This document shows positions 17,001 to 26,524 of a stretch of 51,307 bases of DNA, piece after piece. The stretch is from contig JAHDGC010000001.1 of the NCBI GenBank assembly GCA_020627865.1, forward strand, positions 1-51,307. The letters run 5' to 3'. The stretch is from Saprospiraceae bacterium (GTDB lineage Bacteria > Bacteroidota > Bacteroidia > Chitinophagales > Saprospiraceae). Below the pieces are notes generated by a model. The model was not told the DNA's origin, searched no databases, and was given only the letters and a program-made list of their open reading frames with translations. Within the stretch, counting starts at the first letter, position 1, and each line of letters begins with the position of its first letter. Both the position numbers and the translations under genes were made by a program.

Positions 17001-17881
17001 TGCAAATTGTAGTCTACGGTAGATATTTTAAGGACAAGGATACTCCCTACGTGCAGGAGTTCTTTGATATTATTCATGATATGGGTATTACCACTTATAT
17101 CTTTGCACCTTATTTTGAGCAAATTCAAGGTAAAATAAAGTTCAAAAAAGATGTAGCTCCTTTTGATGGATACCGAGAATTTAGAACCCGAAGAATTGAT
17201 TATGTCATAGCATTAGGGGGCGACGGAACCATCCTCAATGCCGTAACGATGGTAAGGGAAAGCAATATCCCGATTTTGGGATTGAATCTTGGGCGGCTCG
17301 GATTTCTGGCGAGCGTCGACAAGAGTCGTATAAAGGAGGCACTGAACTCTTTACAAAGGGGCATGTTTTCACTGGATGAAAGAACCCTACTCTACCTAGA
17401 AAGCAACGAACATATTTTTAATGATCTTCCCTTTGCCCTCAATGATTGTACCTTGCTCAAGCGAGATACCTCCTCCATGATTACGATTCATACTTATATC
17501 AATGGTTCCTATCTGAATTCCTATTGGGCAGACGGAATTATTATTGCTACGCCAACGGGTTCAACGGGCTACTCGCTGAGTTGTGGTGGGCCGATTATTT
17601 TCCCCAATTCCGGAAACTTTGTCATTACGCCTGTATCTCCACATAACCTCAATGTCAGGCCGATTGTGATTTCTGACAGCTCTATTATTTCCTTCGAAGT
17701 AGAAGGTCGTGCCGACAATTTTCTTTGCACCCTAGATTCTCGCTTTGAAACCATCACCTCAGAAACCCAGCTTGCCGTAAGGAAATGTGATTTTACCATA
17801 AAACTGGTTTCCTTAGATGGTGTTAGTTTCCATAAAACCATCCGGAATAAACTCACTTGGGGGAAAGATTCTCGGAATTAA
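17000..17881 (+). CDS. nadK: NAD kinase
   Basis: This 293-residue cytosolic enzyme phosphorylates NAD to NADP using ATP (or polyphosphate). The diagnostic GGDGT motif is at residues 73-77 (ALGGDGTILNAV), followed by NLGRLGFLA and the second conserved block PTGSTGYSLSCGGPII that forms the NAD site. The C-terminal Omp85-independent fold ends FHKTIRNKLTWGKD as in Bacteroidota homologues. The start codon overlaps the last base of the upstream outer-membrane gene stop (TAATG), which indicates translational coupling. Nothing is unusual about the active site. Confidence 0.97.
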   Translation: MQIVVYGRYFKDKDTPYVQEFFDIIHDMGITTYIFAPYFEQIQGKIKFKKDVAPFDGYREFRTRRIDYVIALGGDGTILNAVTMVRESNIPILGLNLGRLGFLASVDKSRIKEALNSLQRGMFSLDERTLLYLESNEHIFNDLPFALNDCTLLKRDTSSMITIHTYINGSYLNSYWADGIIIATPTGSTGYSLSCGGPIIFPNSGNFVITPVSPHNLNVRPIVISDSSIISFEVEGRADNFLCTLDSRFETITSETQLAVRKCDFTIKLVSLDGVSFHKTIRNKLTWGKDSRN

Positions 17882-18009
17882 GGAGTTTGGAAATTACATA
17901 ATGTGTGCAGGAGACCGGACTGGTTTGTTTAAAATAAGCGATCAATGTGTAGCTTATTATTAGTCTTGATTCTCTGTTCGTGATGCTGGTTTTTCACACT
18001 TTCTTGGTG

Positions 18010-18017
18010 TATCTTTG
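18010..18017 (+). promoter_or_regulatory. Candidate -7 box for the toxin-antitoxin locus
   Basis: TATCTTTG matches TAnnTTTG and lies 32 bp upstream of the ATG at 18050 and 59 bp upstream of the alternative ATG at 18077. No convincing -33 element is visible. Confidence 0.4.
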
Positions 18018-18049
18018 TAGATATTGTCACCTTAAATAAGGACAACATT

Positions 18050-18292
18050 ATGCAGAATTTAGAAAGACAGGAACCCATGAGTAATTTACAGCTTGAATTA
18101 TTGAAGCTGTATTCACAAAAAGTATCTGATATTGATTTGTTGAATATAAAACAAATGATAGCGGAATATTTTGCTCAGAAAGCAATGGATCTTGCGGATC
18201 AAATATGGGAAGAAAAGGGCTGGACAAAGGAAGACAGTGAAAGACTAGCAAAAACCAGAATGAGGACACCTTATAAGCCTGATCATAAATGA
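18050..18292 (+). CDS. Putative antitoxin of a PIN toxin pair
   Basis: A small protein of 80 residues, or 71 if translation starts at the in-frame ATG at 18077 (MSNLQLELL...), which has a better-placed AGGA ribosome site and which I prefer. The content is helical and charged: LLKLYSQKVSDIDLLNIKQM, then a segment with AMDLADQIWEEKGWT. In Bacteroidota, proteins of this size and shape sit directly upstream of PIN-domain ribonucleases and act as their antitoxins. Here the stop overlaps the start of a PIN-like frame by four bases (ATGA), the usual arrangement. The PIN frame is broken (next entry). Family assignment is from pattern and context only. Confidence 0.65.
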   Translation: MQNLERQEPMSNLQLELLKLYSQKVSDIDLLNIKQMIAEYFAQKAMDLADQIWEEKGWTKEDSERLAKTRMRTPYKPDHK

Positions 18293-18694
18293 GAGTTGTT
18301 ATTGATACCAATCTTATATTGACGTGTATCTCTCGGAAATCTCATATCAATTGGATATTTCAAAGTATGGTTTGAGTTGTGTGTGACGACTGAAATATTA
18401 AATGAGTACGCAGAGATAATTGAGCGTCATATGGGGAGGGAACTCTCCGATTATGTTTTGAAGACAATAATGAATCTGTCCTCTTTACACCGGGTTGAAA
18501 TTTACTACAAATGGAATCTTATAGAACGAGACCCTGATGACAATAAATTTGTAGACTGTGCAATTGCTTCAAATGCTAGATTTCTTGTAAGTCATGATAA
18601 GCATTTCAAAGTATTAAAAAACATTGCTTTTCCAAAAGTTGAAGTTATAAGCACGAATGGATTTAAAGAAGAGTTAAAAATAGCAAATAGTTAA
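18289..18694 (+). pseudogene. Frameshifted PIN-domain toxin
   Basis: Two adjacent frames together spell a PIN-domain ribonuclease. The first runs from the ATG at 18289 (overlapping the antitoxin stop) and reads MRVVIDTNLILTCISRKS...FQSMV before a TGA at 18373-18375. It contains the first catalytic Asp in VIDTN. The remainder continues one frame over as FELCVTTEILNEYAEIIE... and ends at 18694, with the central Glu in TTEIL and the late acidic cluster DDNKFVDCAIASNA. Near the junction a few residues normally found before FELCVT seem to be missing, so a small deletion or a one-base shift is likely. An in-frame ATG at 18377 could yield a fragment lacking the first Asp, which should be inactive. 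A sequencing error cannot be excluded. Confidence 0.75.
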
Positions 18695-18744
18695 ACTAGA
18701 ATATACATCAAATAATATCAAAGCTAACATCCCAGTACTAAACT

Positions 18745-19593
18745 ATGCATTTCTCCATTATTATACCCACTTGGAACAATCTCGAATATTTGCAACTTTG
18801 CATCAAAGGGATCCGAGAAAACTCTGCTTTCAATCATCAGATTATTGTTCATGTGAATGAAGGAAAAGATGGGAGCAAAAAATGGGTTGATATGCAAAAA
18901 ATTGATTATACTTGTAGCCCCGAAAATATTGGTATTTGTAAGGCGGTAAATCTCGCATTTACAAAAGCAAAGCAAGATTTCATTGTTTACATGAATGATG
19001 ATATGTATCCGCTTCCGGGCTGGGATGTTGCCTTGATAAAGGCCATTCAACAAGCAGGGGAAGATACTTTCATGATTTCCGCAACCATGATCGAACCGAA
19101 AGCAAGCGGAAATGATTGTGTCATCGTAGCAGATTTTGGACAAAGTACAACAACATTCCGAAAAGCAGATTTACTAAAAAAATATACAGATTTCGAAAAA
19201 AATGATTGGAATGGAGCATCGTGGCCGCCTGTTATGCTCAGCAGAGCATCTTGGGAAAAGGTAGGTGGTTTTAGTGAGGCTTTCAGCCCAGGGATGTATT
19301 CTGATCCTGATTTGTCGATGAAACTTTGGGAAACGGGTTGCCGGATTTTTAGAGGCGTTGGAGAGAGTCGAGTGTATCACTTTCAGGCAAAGTCTACTGG
19401 AAAAGTGCTGCGAAATGATGGCCGGATGCAATTTATCCACAAGTGGGGGATTAGCGCCAATGCCTTTTATAAACATTATCTAAAAATGGGAACAACATTC
19501 GAGGGAAAGCTCGAACACAATACGAATACATTAGCCGTTAAACTGCAAAGAGCAAAAGCTTGGTTTTTAAAATACTTAAAAAATAAAAAATGA
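18745..19593 (+). CDS. Glycosyltransferase family 2
   Basis: A 282-residue GT-A fold glycosyltransferase. It opens with the nucleotide-binding strand FSIIIPTWNNLEYLQLC, has the SPENIGICKAVNLAF segment and the DxD-type metal motif MNDDMYPLPGWD (about residues 90-101). Acceptor-side residues follow in WGGFSE-like KVGGFSEAFSPGMYSDPDLSMKLWETG. Family 2 enzymes transfer sugars to cell-surface polysaccharides, lipids or proteins; donor and acceptor cannot be read. There is no membrane helix. Its stop overlaps the ATG of the following lipoprotein gene by four bases, so the two are coupled. Confidence 0.9.
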   Translation: MHFSIIIPTWNNLEYLQLCIKGIRENSAFNHQIIVHVNEGKDGSKKWVDMQKIDYTCSPENIGICKAVNLAFTKAKQDFIVYMNDDMYPLPGWDVALIKAIQQAGEDTFMISATMIEPKASGNDCVIVADFGQSTTTFRKADLLKKYTDFEKNDWNGASWPPVMLSRASWEKVGGFSEAFSPGMYSDPDLSMKLWETGCRIFRGVGESRVYHFQAKSTGKVLRNDGRMQFIHKWGISANAFYKHYLKMGTTFEGKLEHNTNTLAVKLQRAKAWFLKYLKNKK

Positions 19594-20156
19594 TCAGAGC
19601 AACTTTATTTATGGTAGCAACACTACTCTGTTTTTCTTGTGCAAAAACAAAAAAATTATCCAACTCAGATTTGGCATGGAATCCTTATGAGGTTGGAGAT
19701 AAGTTGATATTCCAGTCCAATAATGGGGATGAGCACACCCTAGAAATTAAAACCATCGAAAGATCCGATGATAAAACCAATCCCTACGCGGGAGATTTTT
19801 CCGGTAAGTTGGAGCAAGAAATTATCTATTGTAGTAGCTCGGAAGATCCGACCAATGATGAAAGAATTCTCACGGCAATAGGCAAAACTTCCAGTGATGA
19901 TACTTTCATTCATTTGAACTTAGATATACCGAACACGCAATTTCCAGGCGGTCTTTATTTGTTGAGCGATTTAGAGAATCGGCAGGTAGAAAGCCTTACG
20001 ATTGAAGGAAATAGTTACTCCGATGTTTTGGTCTTGACTCCAGAAAATGTAGAGATGGAAATACAGGGCATCACGGTAGAAAAAGTTTATTGGAGCAAGT
20101 CTAGTGGCTATATTCGTTATGATATGTCGGATGGGACGGTTTGGAGTTTGAAGTAG
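19590..20156 (+). CDS. Predicted lipoprotein of unknown function
   Basis: 188 residues beginning MIRATLFMVATLLCFSCAK, a signal peptide with a lipobox (FSC) and a lipidated Cys at residue 17. The mature part is beta-rich and acidic (YEVGDKLIFQSNNGDE ... GDFSGKLEQEIIYC ...), and I do not recognise a family. It overlaps the upstream glycosyltransferase gene by four bases (ATGA). Export to the inner or outer membrane as a lipoprotein is the only supportable statement. Confidence 0.75.
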   Translation: MIRATLFMVATLLCFSCAKTKKLSNSDLAWNPYEVGDKLIFQSNNGDEHTLEIKTIERSDDKTNPYAGDFSGKLEQEIIYCSSSEDPTNDERILTAIGKTSSDDTFIHLNLDIPNTQFPGGLYLLSDLENRQVESLTIEGNSYSDVLVLTPENVEMEIQGITVEKVYWSKSSGYIRYDMSDGTVWSLK

Positions 20157-20226
20157 ATTTTAGATCGTTCGCTTTTAGATTTTAGACCATTCGCGTAGCT
20201 CATTGTTAGATTTTAGACCGCTTCGC
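20154..20226 (+). repeat. Three imperfect direct repeats TTAGATTTTAGACCnnTCGC
   Basis: Copies at 20154-20172, 20175-20194 and 20206-20226, starting at the lipoprotein stop codon. Each reads roughly TAGATTTTAGAC plus a TTCGC tail. They lie in the 414-bp gap 20157-20570, which otherwise holds only a REP-like hairpin and no gene that I can support. No function is known. Confidence 0.6.
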
Positions 20227-20455
20227 TGTCAGAAGTCAGACGGTTTTGTGGGAGATCTTGTAATTGTATTGTTGTATGGCGGTATGATTTATTTTTTTGG
20301 AGGAGATAGCTGGTTTTTGATAGAGTACCGTAGCTTAAAGAGAGGTCAAGTGCTAAGAAAATAGGCACTAAAGGAACAAATGTGAGTAAAGGCTTTTGGT
20401 CATTTGTAATGAAAAGGTTGCCGATAGAAAATCCTGTAAATTAACTAATCCAGAG

Positions 20456-20486
20456 AACCTGCCTGGCGAGGTCACGCAGACAGGTT
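20456..20486. repeat. REP-like hairpin, copy A (CCTGCCTG/CAGACAGG family)
   Basis: Arms AACCTGCCTG and CAGACAGGTT (one mismatch) around an 11-base loop. The same arm pair recurs at 26621-26657 (opposite orientation) and 33565-33592. It is upstream of the cyclase-family gene. Confidence 0.6.
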
Positions 20487-20570
20487 CAGCTTCAGACTTT
20501 TATGGAATTACCACTAAGGAATATTGTCCCATCATTTTTCCCATAGTCCCTAACAAATCACTACATTCAC

Positions 20571-21344
20571 ATGCAGACAACAATAACACACAGAGGAACA
20601 AGCTACCAATGTGACCTAAGTAAACCACTCGATATTTCTATCCCATTACGAGAGGGAATAGAAAATGTCAACTGCTTCTATGCGCCATTGGTGGAGGTGT
20701 GGCCTGTTGTTGCTGGCGACTTTGTCGGTTCAACGGCACAAGGAGGACTTTTGAACTTCATGAATATCAAGTTGAATCCACATGGCAATGGAACCCACAC
20801 GGAATGTGTCGGGCATATTGCGAAGGATAAATATACCATCAATCAATGCCTGAAACAGTTTAACTTTGTAGCACGGTTGATAAGTGTTTATCCACAGAAA
20901 CAATCTAATGGTGACCGTGTTATCTTAAAAGAGCAGTTGGAACAACTGATTTCACCAGAGGAGTTGCGTTCTTGCGAAGCCCTAATTGTAAGAACGCTTC
21001 CCAATGATGAACTAAAACTGAATCAAAATTATTCCGGAGCCAATCCTGCTTACTTGCATCATGAAGCATGTGCGTATATTGTTGAAAATAATATCGAACA
21101 CTTATTGATTGATCTACCTTCAGTGGATAGGGAGGAAGACGGCGGTCAATTGCTTTCGCATAAAGCATTTTGGAAATATCCAGAAGCTATTAGAAAAAAT
21201 GCGACCATTTCAGAGTTAATTTTTGTTAACAATGGAATCAAAGATGGACTTTTTTTGTTGAATATACAGATTGCCTCATTTGAACTTGATGTAAGCCCTA
21301 GCAAACCCGTGCTTTATGAGTTAAGAAAACAATACAATATGTGA
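20571..21344 (+). CDS. Cyclase family protein (kynurenine formamidase-like)
   Basis: A 257-residue metal-dependent hydrolase of the cyclase/KynB family. The signature HGNGTHTECVGH (about residues 65-76) supplies the His and acidic metal ligands in the family pattern HxGTHxD, with Glu in place of the usual Asp. A second motif, DLPSVDREEDGG, is near residue 182. KynB members hydrolyse N-formylkynurenine, and others act on isatin or other amides. No tryptophan-degradation genes are nearby, so the substrate is not assigned. The start at 20571 has no strong Shine-Dalgarno sequence, which is normal for Bacteroidota. Confidence 0.88.
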   Translation: MQTTITHRGTSYQCDLSKPLDISIPLREGIENVNCFYAPLVEVWPVVAGDFVGSTAQGGLLNFMNIKLNPHGNGTHTECVGHIAKDKYTINQCLKQFNFVARLISVYPQKQSNGDRVILKEQLEQLISPEELRSCEALIVRTLPNDELKLNQNYSGANPAYLHHEACAYIVENNIEHLLIDLPSVDREEDGGQLLSHKAFWKYPEAIRKNATISELIFVNNGIKDGLFLLNIQIASFELDVSPSKPVLYELRKQYNM

Positions 21345-21372
21345 TACACTAAACAAAAACTGCTTTTTAACC

Positions 21373-22068
21373 ATGACAGATTCTCGTACATATCAATCGA
21401 AACTATACTTAGAATTTCTTGAAATTGCACCCAATGAATATCGGGAGACCGTTACTTTTGTGGAAGAAAATCTGGAAGGGTTGAAAAGAATACCTTTCAA
21501 TGAATACTTTGAAATTCTGCTAGCTTACCTGAATGCCTTATTCGAGATTGGGCATTATCATGATTATCTTCGCAGGGTGGATGTTGCGATAGAAGCGAGT
21601 ATCTTAAAAAACATCAAAGAATATAATGGTTGTAATGTATATGAGCAGCTATTGTTCCGGAAAGCCGCTTCCAATTACAACATCATGGAGTATAGGAAGG
21701 CAGAATATATTATCAAAGAACTCATCAAAATTAATCCCTTAAATAAAGGATATAGTGCTTTTCTAAAAAGGGCCTTACAGAAAAATGTTCCGGATTATGT
21801 GATGAATCTCCGAGCTGCCGGAATGTTTACATTTATGCTTTCTGCCTTCTTGATCAGTATAGAACTGCTGATTATTCGTACTTTTTTCGAGATTTATGCC
21901 GATAGAGTTGAACTGGGGCGTAATACTATCTTTATGATTGGCTGGGCTTTTTTGCTGGGAGGAGAGTTATTCTTCCGATATGGTGTCCACAAGAAAGTCA
22001 TGAAGTTTGTGGAGCAGGTGAAGCGTAAGAAACATATCACTAAAATTGAGGTGAAGGAGTTGGTTTAG
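21373..22068 (+). CDS. TPR-like helical protein with two C-terminal membrane helices
   Basis: 231 residues. The first about 145 are helical repeats of TPR-like spacing (YFEILLAYLNALFEIGHYHD ... LLFRKAASNYNIMEYRKAEY ... LIKINPLNKGYSAFLKRAL). Two hydrophobic segments follow: FTFMLSAFLISIELLII and IFMIGWAFLLGGELFF. It ends in a lysine-rich tail. I do not recognise a named family. The soluble helical domain probably faces the cytoplasm as a scaffold. It lies 28 bp after the cyclase gene, likely co-transcribed, and converges on the lipoprotein gene across a 54-bp gap holding two DnaA boxes. Confidence 0.75.
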   Translation: MTDSRTYQSKLYLEFLEIAPNEYRETVTFVEENLEGLKRIPFNEYFEILLAYLNALFEIGHYHDYLRRVDVAIEASILKNIKEYNGCNVYEQLLFRKAASNYNIMEYRKAEYIIKELIKINPLNKGYSAFLKRALQKNVPDYVMNLRAAGMFTFMLSAFLISIELLIIRTFFEIYADRVELGRNTIFMIGWAFLLGGELFFRYGVHKKVMKFVEQVKRKKHITKIEVKELV

Positions 22069-22083
22069 GGAATAAATCGAAAG

Positions 22084-22104
22084 TTATCCACAAAGTTATC
22101 CACA
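22084..22104 (+). promoter_or_regulatory. Two tandem perfect DnaA boxes
   Basis: TTATCCACA at 22084-22092 and again at 22096-22104, same orientation, 12 bp apart, within the 54-bp gap between convergent genes. The sequence that follows is AT-rich. Two boxes are too few to call an origin; a DnaA-binding or titration site is possible. Confidence 0.45.
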
Positions 22105-22122
22105 TTAATGTTAATAACTTCG

Positions 22123-22902
22123 CTATTTTGCCAACATTTCCCTGAATTTTTCCTCTAATTGTTCCATTTCGTAGGTATCGTGCAGCTCATATTCCAAGGA
22201 AAGCTCTTCTGAAATTATTTTTTTGTAATAAACTAAGCCAATTCCTTTGGCATATAGCTCGATTCCTTGAATTTCGTTTTCCAAATGGCCTTCGTTGTAC
22301 TGATCTACCAATTCCCGAACCTGAAACTGGATACATGGAATGCTTTTTCCCTTATAAGTATAGGTCGTTTCCCCTGAATATCTCCGATTTTTAATAATCT
22401 CATAATAGATAGGCGGCTCCTTGGATTCATACCATTTGATTTTATAGAGATATACGATGGTTGAATCCTTGACAGAAAACGGAAAAACATTTCCGGCCAG
22501 CACTTCAACGGCTACAGGAGATTGATAACCCGTGGAATCTGTCTGATACAGGCGAGTATCTCCTAGTACTACCCCATCATCAAGAATCATTTCTCTAGAA
22601 AATTGTTCCGGTATAAAATCCTGATTATAACTTTGTCCTGTAAGGTAGAGCATACTATCTGTTTCGATGGTTCGGTAGTACCAATACTGTGGGGCAAGGC
22701 TATCATTCCCAATACTCCGGTATTCATAGACCTTTGGGGATTTTAACTTTTCAACTGGAAAATAGAAGTCTTTAACGGATTGGCGATCTTTACTGCAAGC
22801 TCCTAGCAGAAGCAATACCATTACAAAAAATGGCAGTATTCGGCGATGTTGTATAGCGTAAATAGGTAATGATTTCATATATAAAGGATGGAAACATGAC
22901 AT
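22123..22902 (-). CDS. Predicted lipoprotein of unknown function
   Basis: The full frame has 259 residues; an internal ATG at 22878 (MKSLPIYAIQHRR) is the more likely start. From there a hydrophobic stretch FFVMVLLLLGAC gives a lipobox with lipidated Cys. The mature domain is beta-rich with alternating aromatic residues (YYRTIETDSMLYLTG, VVYLYKIKWY-like strands, YTYKGKSIPCIQF), and I do not recognise its family. It is monocistronic on the minus strand, between convergent and divergent neighbours. Outer-membrane or periplasmic location is inferred from the lipobox only. Confidence 0.75.
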   Translation of the reverse strand: MSCFHPLYMKSLPIYAIQHRRILPFFVMVLLLLGACSKDRQSVKDFYFPVEKLKSPKVYEYRSIGNDSLAPQYWYYRTIETDSMLYLTGQSYNQDFIPEQFSREMILDDGVVLGDTRLYQTDSTGYQSPVAVEVLAGNVFPFSVKDSTIVYLYKIKWYESKEPPIYYEIIKNRRYSGETTYTYKGKSIPCIQFQVRELVDQYNEGHLENEIQGIELYAKGIGLVYYKKIISEELSLEYELHDTYEMEQLEEKFREMLAK

Positions 22903-22979
22903 TTTGACATAAAAACAAATCTTTTTTCGTCTGGTATAAAATCTGATAGTATTAGAAATAGTGAATAATTTTAATGTAG

Positions 22980-22998
22980 CGTCGTAATGCTTACGACG
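22980..22998. repeat. Perfect 8-bp stem-loop upstream of secA
   Basis: CGTCGTAA, loop TGC, TTACGACG. It lies about 200 bp before secA, in the 292-bp divergent gap. It may be another small intergenic repeat or a terminator-like or regulatory hairpin; no T-run follows. Confidence 0.5.
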
Positions 22999-23123
22999 TT
23001 TCCGTAATGTTTATAATTTTCATTAGGAAGTCATATCTTAACAATCATTATTCAGAATTAGTTGATAATAATCAACTAATATTTTAAGGTAGCAATTTAA
23101 TACTAGCTTCTTAAAGATATGTT

Positions 23124-23147
23124 TATATTTGCACATATTTATCTTTG
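23124..23147 (+). promoter_or_regulatory. Candidate secA promoter (-7 boxes)
   Basis: Two perfect TAnnTTTG matches, TATATTTG at 23124-23131 and TATCTTTG at 23140-23147, lie 63 and 47 bp before the secA ATG. No clear TTG -33 element is at standard spacing, so which one is used is open. Confidence 0.45.
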
Positions 23148-23194
23148 TATAAACAAAAAAACGAGTTTAACACACAAGGCTAATAAAATTTACC

Positions 23195-26100
23195 ATGTTT
23201 AAATTTATAACAAATTCAATAGGCAAACTGTTTGGTACCAAGTTCGACCGAGATGCAGCAGAGTATATGCCGATAGTAGATCGCATAAATGAGATTTATT
23301 CGGGCTTGTCTAGTTTGTCAGATGACCAGTTGAGAAATAAAACCCTAGAGTTTCGAGCAAAAATTGCCGAACATCTAAAAGGGGTAGATGAAGATATCAA
23401 ATCTTTTGAAGAGCGTGCCGCAACAGAGGAAGATCTTCTGGAAAAAGAAAATCTCTTCGCAGAGGTGGACAAGTTGAAGGAGGAGCGAGACAAACATCTG
23501 GAGGAGGTCTTGAAAGAAATTTTACCTGATGCCTTTGCTGTCGTTAAAGAAACTGCTCGTCGATTTAAAGAAAATGATACCATTACCGTTACGGCTACAC
23601 AGCATGACCGGGATTTGGCTGCAACTTCAGAGTATGTGACCATTGAAGGAGAGCAAGCCATCTGGAAAAACCAATGGATTGCTGCCGGAGGAGACATTAC
23701 TTGGAACATGGTGCATTATGATGTTCAGCTTATTGGTGGGATGGTGCTTCATGATGGTAAGATTGCGGAGATGGCAACGGGGGAAGGAAAAACTTTGGTC
23801 GCTACCCTACCGGCATACCTCAACGGGCTTTCTGGTTTAGGGGTTCATGTGATTACGGTGAATAATTATCTGGCACGACGGGACTGCGAGTGGGTCGGGC
23901 CGATCTTTGAGTTCTTATTCCTTACCATAGATTGTATTGACAAATATAAACCCCATTCTGATGAAAGAAAAAAGGCTTATAGATGCGATATCGTTTACGG
24001 TACCAACAATGAATTTGGTTTTGATTACCTGCGGGATAATATGGTGCGTTCTGAAGATGAAAAAGTACAGGCCAAGCACCATTTTACGATGATAGATGAG
24101 GTGGATTCTGTATTGATTGATGATGCCCGTACACCACTTATTATTTCCGGACCAATTCCGCAAGGAGCAGAGGAACAGGAATATATTGCCTTGAAGCCTT
24201 CTATCGAACGATTGATTGCTGCCCAGCGAAAACTGGCCACAGGTTATTTGGCGGAAGCCAAGAAACTTTTTAAAGATGGGCTTGACGGACACGAAGAAGG
24301 CGAAGCAGGAATGGCATTGTTGCGTTGTCATCGTGCCTTACCGAAAAATAGACCATTAATCAAGTTTTTGAGTGAAGAAGGGGTAAAGGTGATGATGCAA
24401 AAATCGGAGAATTATTACATGCAGGAGCAATCCAAGCACATGCATCTCGTAGATGAACCATTGTTATTTACCATAGAAGAAAAAACGAGAAGTGTAGAAC
24501 TAACGGAACGAGGAGCAGAGTTTCTGGCCAAAGGTGGAGAAGATCCCAACTTTTTCGTGATGCCGGATATGGCGACCGAAATGCACAGTATTGAGGAAAG
24601 TACGGAAATGGGCGAGGAAGAAAAAAGGGAAGCTAGAGAGAATTTGGTACAGGATTTTTCCATAAAATCTCGTCGGTTACATTCTGTTAGCCAATTGTTG
24701 AAGGCTTATACCCTTTTCGAGAAAGATGAGGAATACATTGTGATGGATGGGCAGGTAAAAATTGTGGATGAGCAAACTGGCCGTATGATGGAAGGTCGTC
24801 GGTATTCCGATGGGCTACATCAGGCACTTGAGGCCAAGGAGGATGTAAAAGTAGGGGATATTACCCAGACTTATGCGACGATTACCTTGCAGAATTATTT
24901 TCGGATGTATCACAAACTTTGTGGGATGACCGGTACTGCAGAGACCGAAGCTTCAGAGTTCTGGGAAATTTATAAGCTGGATGTTGTTGTTATTCCGACG
25001 AATAGGCCTATTGTTAGGGATGACCGTGAAGACTTTGTTTTCAAGACGGAACGGGAGAAGTTTAATGCTGTTATAGATGAGATTGTGAAAATGAGTAACG
25101 CAGGCCGCCCGATTCTGGTGGGTACAACTTCGGTTGATATTTCGGAGAAGCTAAGTCGGATGTTGAATATGAAAGGCATTAGCCATAATGTCCTGAATGC
25201 GAAGCAGCACCAGCGAGAAGCGGAAGTCGTTACGGAAGCGGGTATTGCAGGTAATGTAACCATTGCAACGAATATGGCAGGTCGTGGAACCGATATTAAA
25301 ATTAGTGACGAGGTGAAAAATGCGGGCGGTTTGGCTATTATCGGTACGGAGCGACATGATTCTCGTCGGGTAGATCGGCAGTTAAGAGGACGTGCTGGTC
25401 GTCAAGGAGATCCTGGATCATCACAGTTTTATGTTTCCTTAGAGGATAACTTGATGCGTTTGTTCCAATCGGAGCGTATTGCGAAATTGATGGATAAAAT
25501 GGGGCATCAGGATGGAGAGGTGATCCAACATTCTATGGTTACGAAATCTATCGAAAGGGCACAGAAGAAGGTAGAGGAAAACAACTTCGGGATAAGAAAA
25601 CGACTTTTGGAGTACGATGATGTGATGAATATTCAGCGTGGTGCTATTTATAAGAAGAGAAATAATGCCTTGTCTGGGGAGCGACTTGCGGTGGATTTGA
25701 ACACGATGTTTACCTCGCTTATCGAAAGTATCGTTATCGGTAGCAAGCAAGCAGAAAGTTATGAAGCATTTCTAGAAGAATCTCGTCGTATTTTAGGGAT
25801 TGATCCTAAAATTACGGAAGAAGAGTTTGAAGGTTGGAGCGAAGATAAAATCATAGACGAATTCCAGCCACAGTTTTACGATTTCTATGCTCGTAAATCT
25901 GAAAAAATCAAGGAAATTTTGCTACCAACCATTCAGCGGGTTTATGAAAACCAAGGGCATCAGTATAAACGAATCGCCATTCCGTATACGGATGGACGTT
26001 CAAAGCCATTGCCGATAGCAGCAGATTTGGAAACGGCAGTAAATTCCGAAGGTAAAACGATTATAAAAGATATTGAAAAGGCTATTGCATTGGCCATTAT

Positions 26101-26524
26101 AGATGACGAGTGGAAAGAGCATCTGCGTTCGATGGATGAGTTGAAGGAAGCGGTTCAGGCGGCATCTTTTGAGCAAAAAGATCCATTGGTGATTTATAAA
26201 ATGGAAGCCTATAATCTTTTTGAAGATTTGATCTATCGGATTAATGAAAAAGTAACTTCCTACTTGGTGAATGGAAAGCTGTTGTTGCAAGAGGATCGCG
26301 GTTTGCAAGAAGCTCGGGAACAGAAAACGGATTTGAGTAAAATTCAGACTTCCCGCCAAGAAATGACCCAAACGCAGGCAGCAGCAAAGCAAGCCGCCGC
26401 TGCCGCCGGTCAGGCAGAAAGAGCGAAACCGGAAACCTTCGTCAGAACGGAACGGAAGATCGGTCGGAATGAGTCTTGTCCTTGTGGCAGTGGCAAAAAG
26501 TATAAGCATTGTCATGGCAAATAG
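23195..26524 (+). CDS. secA: Preprotein translocase ATPase SecA
   Basis: The cytosolic motor that drives unfolded precursor proteins through SecYEG. At 1109 residues it is longer than the 901-residue E. coli protein, as is typical for Bacteroidota. The extra length includes a charged helical insertion near residues 60-130. Walker A is MATGEGKT (193-200) and the DEAD-like box lies in [18 protein letters not shown]. The second nucleotide-binding half shows [12 protein letters not shown] and [14 protein letters not shown]. The extreme C-terminus is a zinc-binding SEC-C motif ([13 protein letters not shown]), preceded by an Ala/Gln-rich linker. The gene is monocistronic by spacing. The giant exported protein and the lipoproteins in this window depend on this pathway. 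Confidence 0.99.
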   Translation: MFKFITNSIGKLFGTKFDRDAAEYMPIVDRINEIYSGLSSLSDDQLRNKTLEFRAKIAEHLKGVDEDIKSFEERAATEEDLLEKENLFAEVDKLKEERDKHLEEVLKEILPDAFAVVKETARRFKENDTITVTATQHDRDLAATSEYVTIEGEQAIWKNQWIAAGGDITWNMVHYDVQLIGGMVLHDGKIAEMATGEGKTLVATLPAYLNGLSGLGVHVITVNNYLARRDCEWVGPIFEFLFLTIDCIDKYKPHSDERKKAYRCDIVYGTNNEFGFDYLRDNMVRSEDEKVQAKHHFTMIDEVDSVLIDDARTPLIISGPIPQGAEEQEYIALKPSIERLIAAQRKLATGYLAEAKKLFKDGLDGHEEGEAGMALLRCHRALPKNRPLIKFLSEEGVKVMMQKSENYYMQEQSKHMHLVDEPLLFTIEEKTRSVELTERGAEFLAKGGEDPNFFVMPDMATEMHSIEESTEMGEEEKREARENLVQDFSIKSRRLHSVSQLLKAYTLFEKDEEYIVMDGQVKIVDEQTGRMMEGRRYSDGLHQALEAKEDVKVGDITQTYATITLQNYFRMYHKLCGMTGTAETEASEFWEIYKLDVVVIPTNRPIVRDDREDFVFKTEREKFNAVIDEIVKMSNAGRPILVGTTSVDISEKLSRMLNMKGISHNVLNAKQHQREAEVVTEAGIAGNVTIATNMAGRGTDIKISDEVKNAGGLAIIGTERHDSRRVDRQLRGRAGRQGDPGSSQFYVSLEDNLMRLFQSERIAKLMDKMGHQDGEVIQHSMVTKSIERAQKKVEENNFGIRKRLLEYDDVMNIQRGAIYKKRNNALSGERLAVDLNTMFTSLIESIVIGSKQAESYEAFLEESRRILGIDPKITEEEFEGWSEDKIIDEFQPQFYDFYARKSEKIKEILLPTIQRVYENQGHQYKRIAIPYTDGRSKPLPIAADLETAVNSEGKTIIKDIEKAIALAIIDDEWKEHLRSMDELKEAVQAASFEQKDPLVIYKMEAYNLFEDLIYRINEKVTSYLVNGKLLLQEDRGLQEAREQKTDLSKIQTSRQEMTQTQAAAKQAAAAAGQAERAKPETFVRTERKIGRNESCPCGSGKKYKHCHGK

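Noticed and set aside
20396-20614. 72-codon plus-strand frame before the cyclase gene
   Set aside because: It overlaps the REP-like hairpin and the start of the cyclase gene in another frame, with no recognisable content.
22084-22104. Replication origin
   Set aside because: Only two DnaA boxes, no extended AT-rich unwinding element and no dnaA or dnaN neighbour. Reported as DnaA boxes only.
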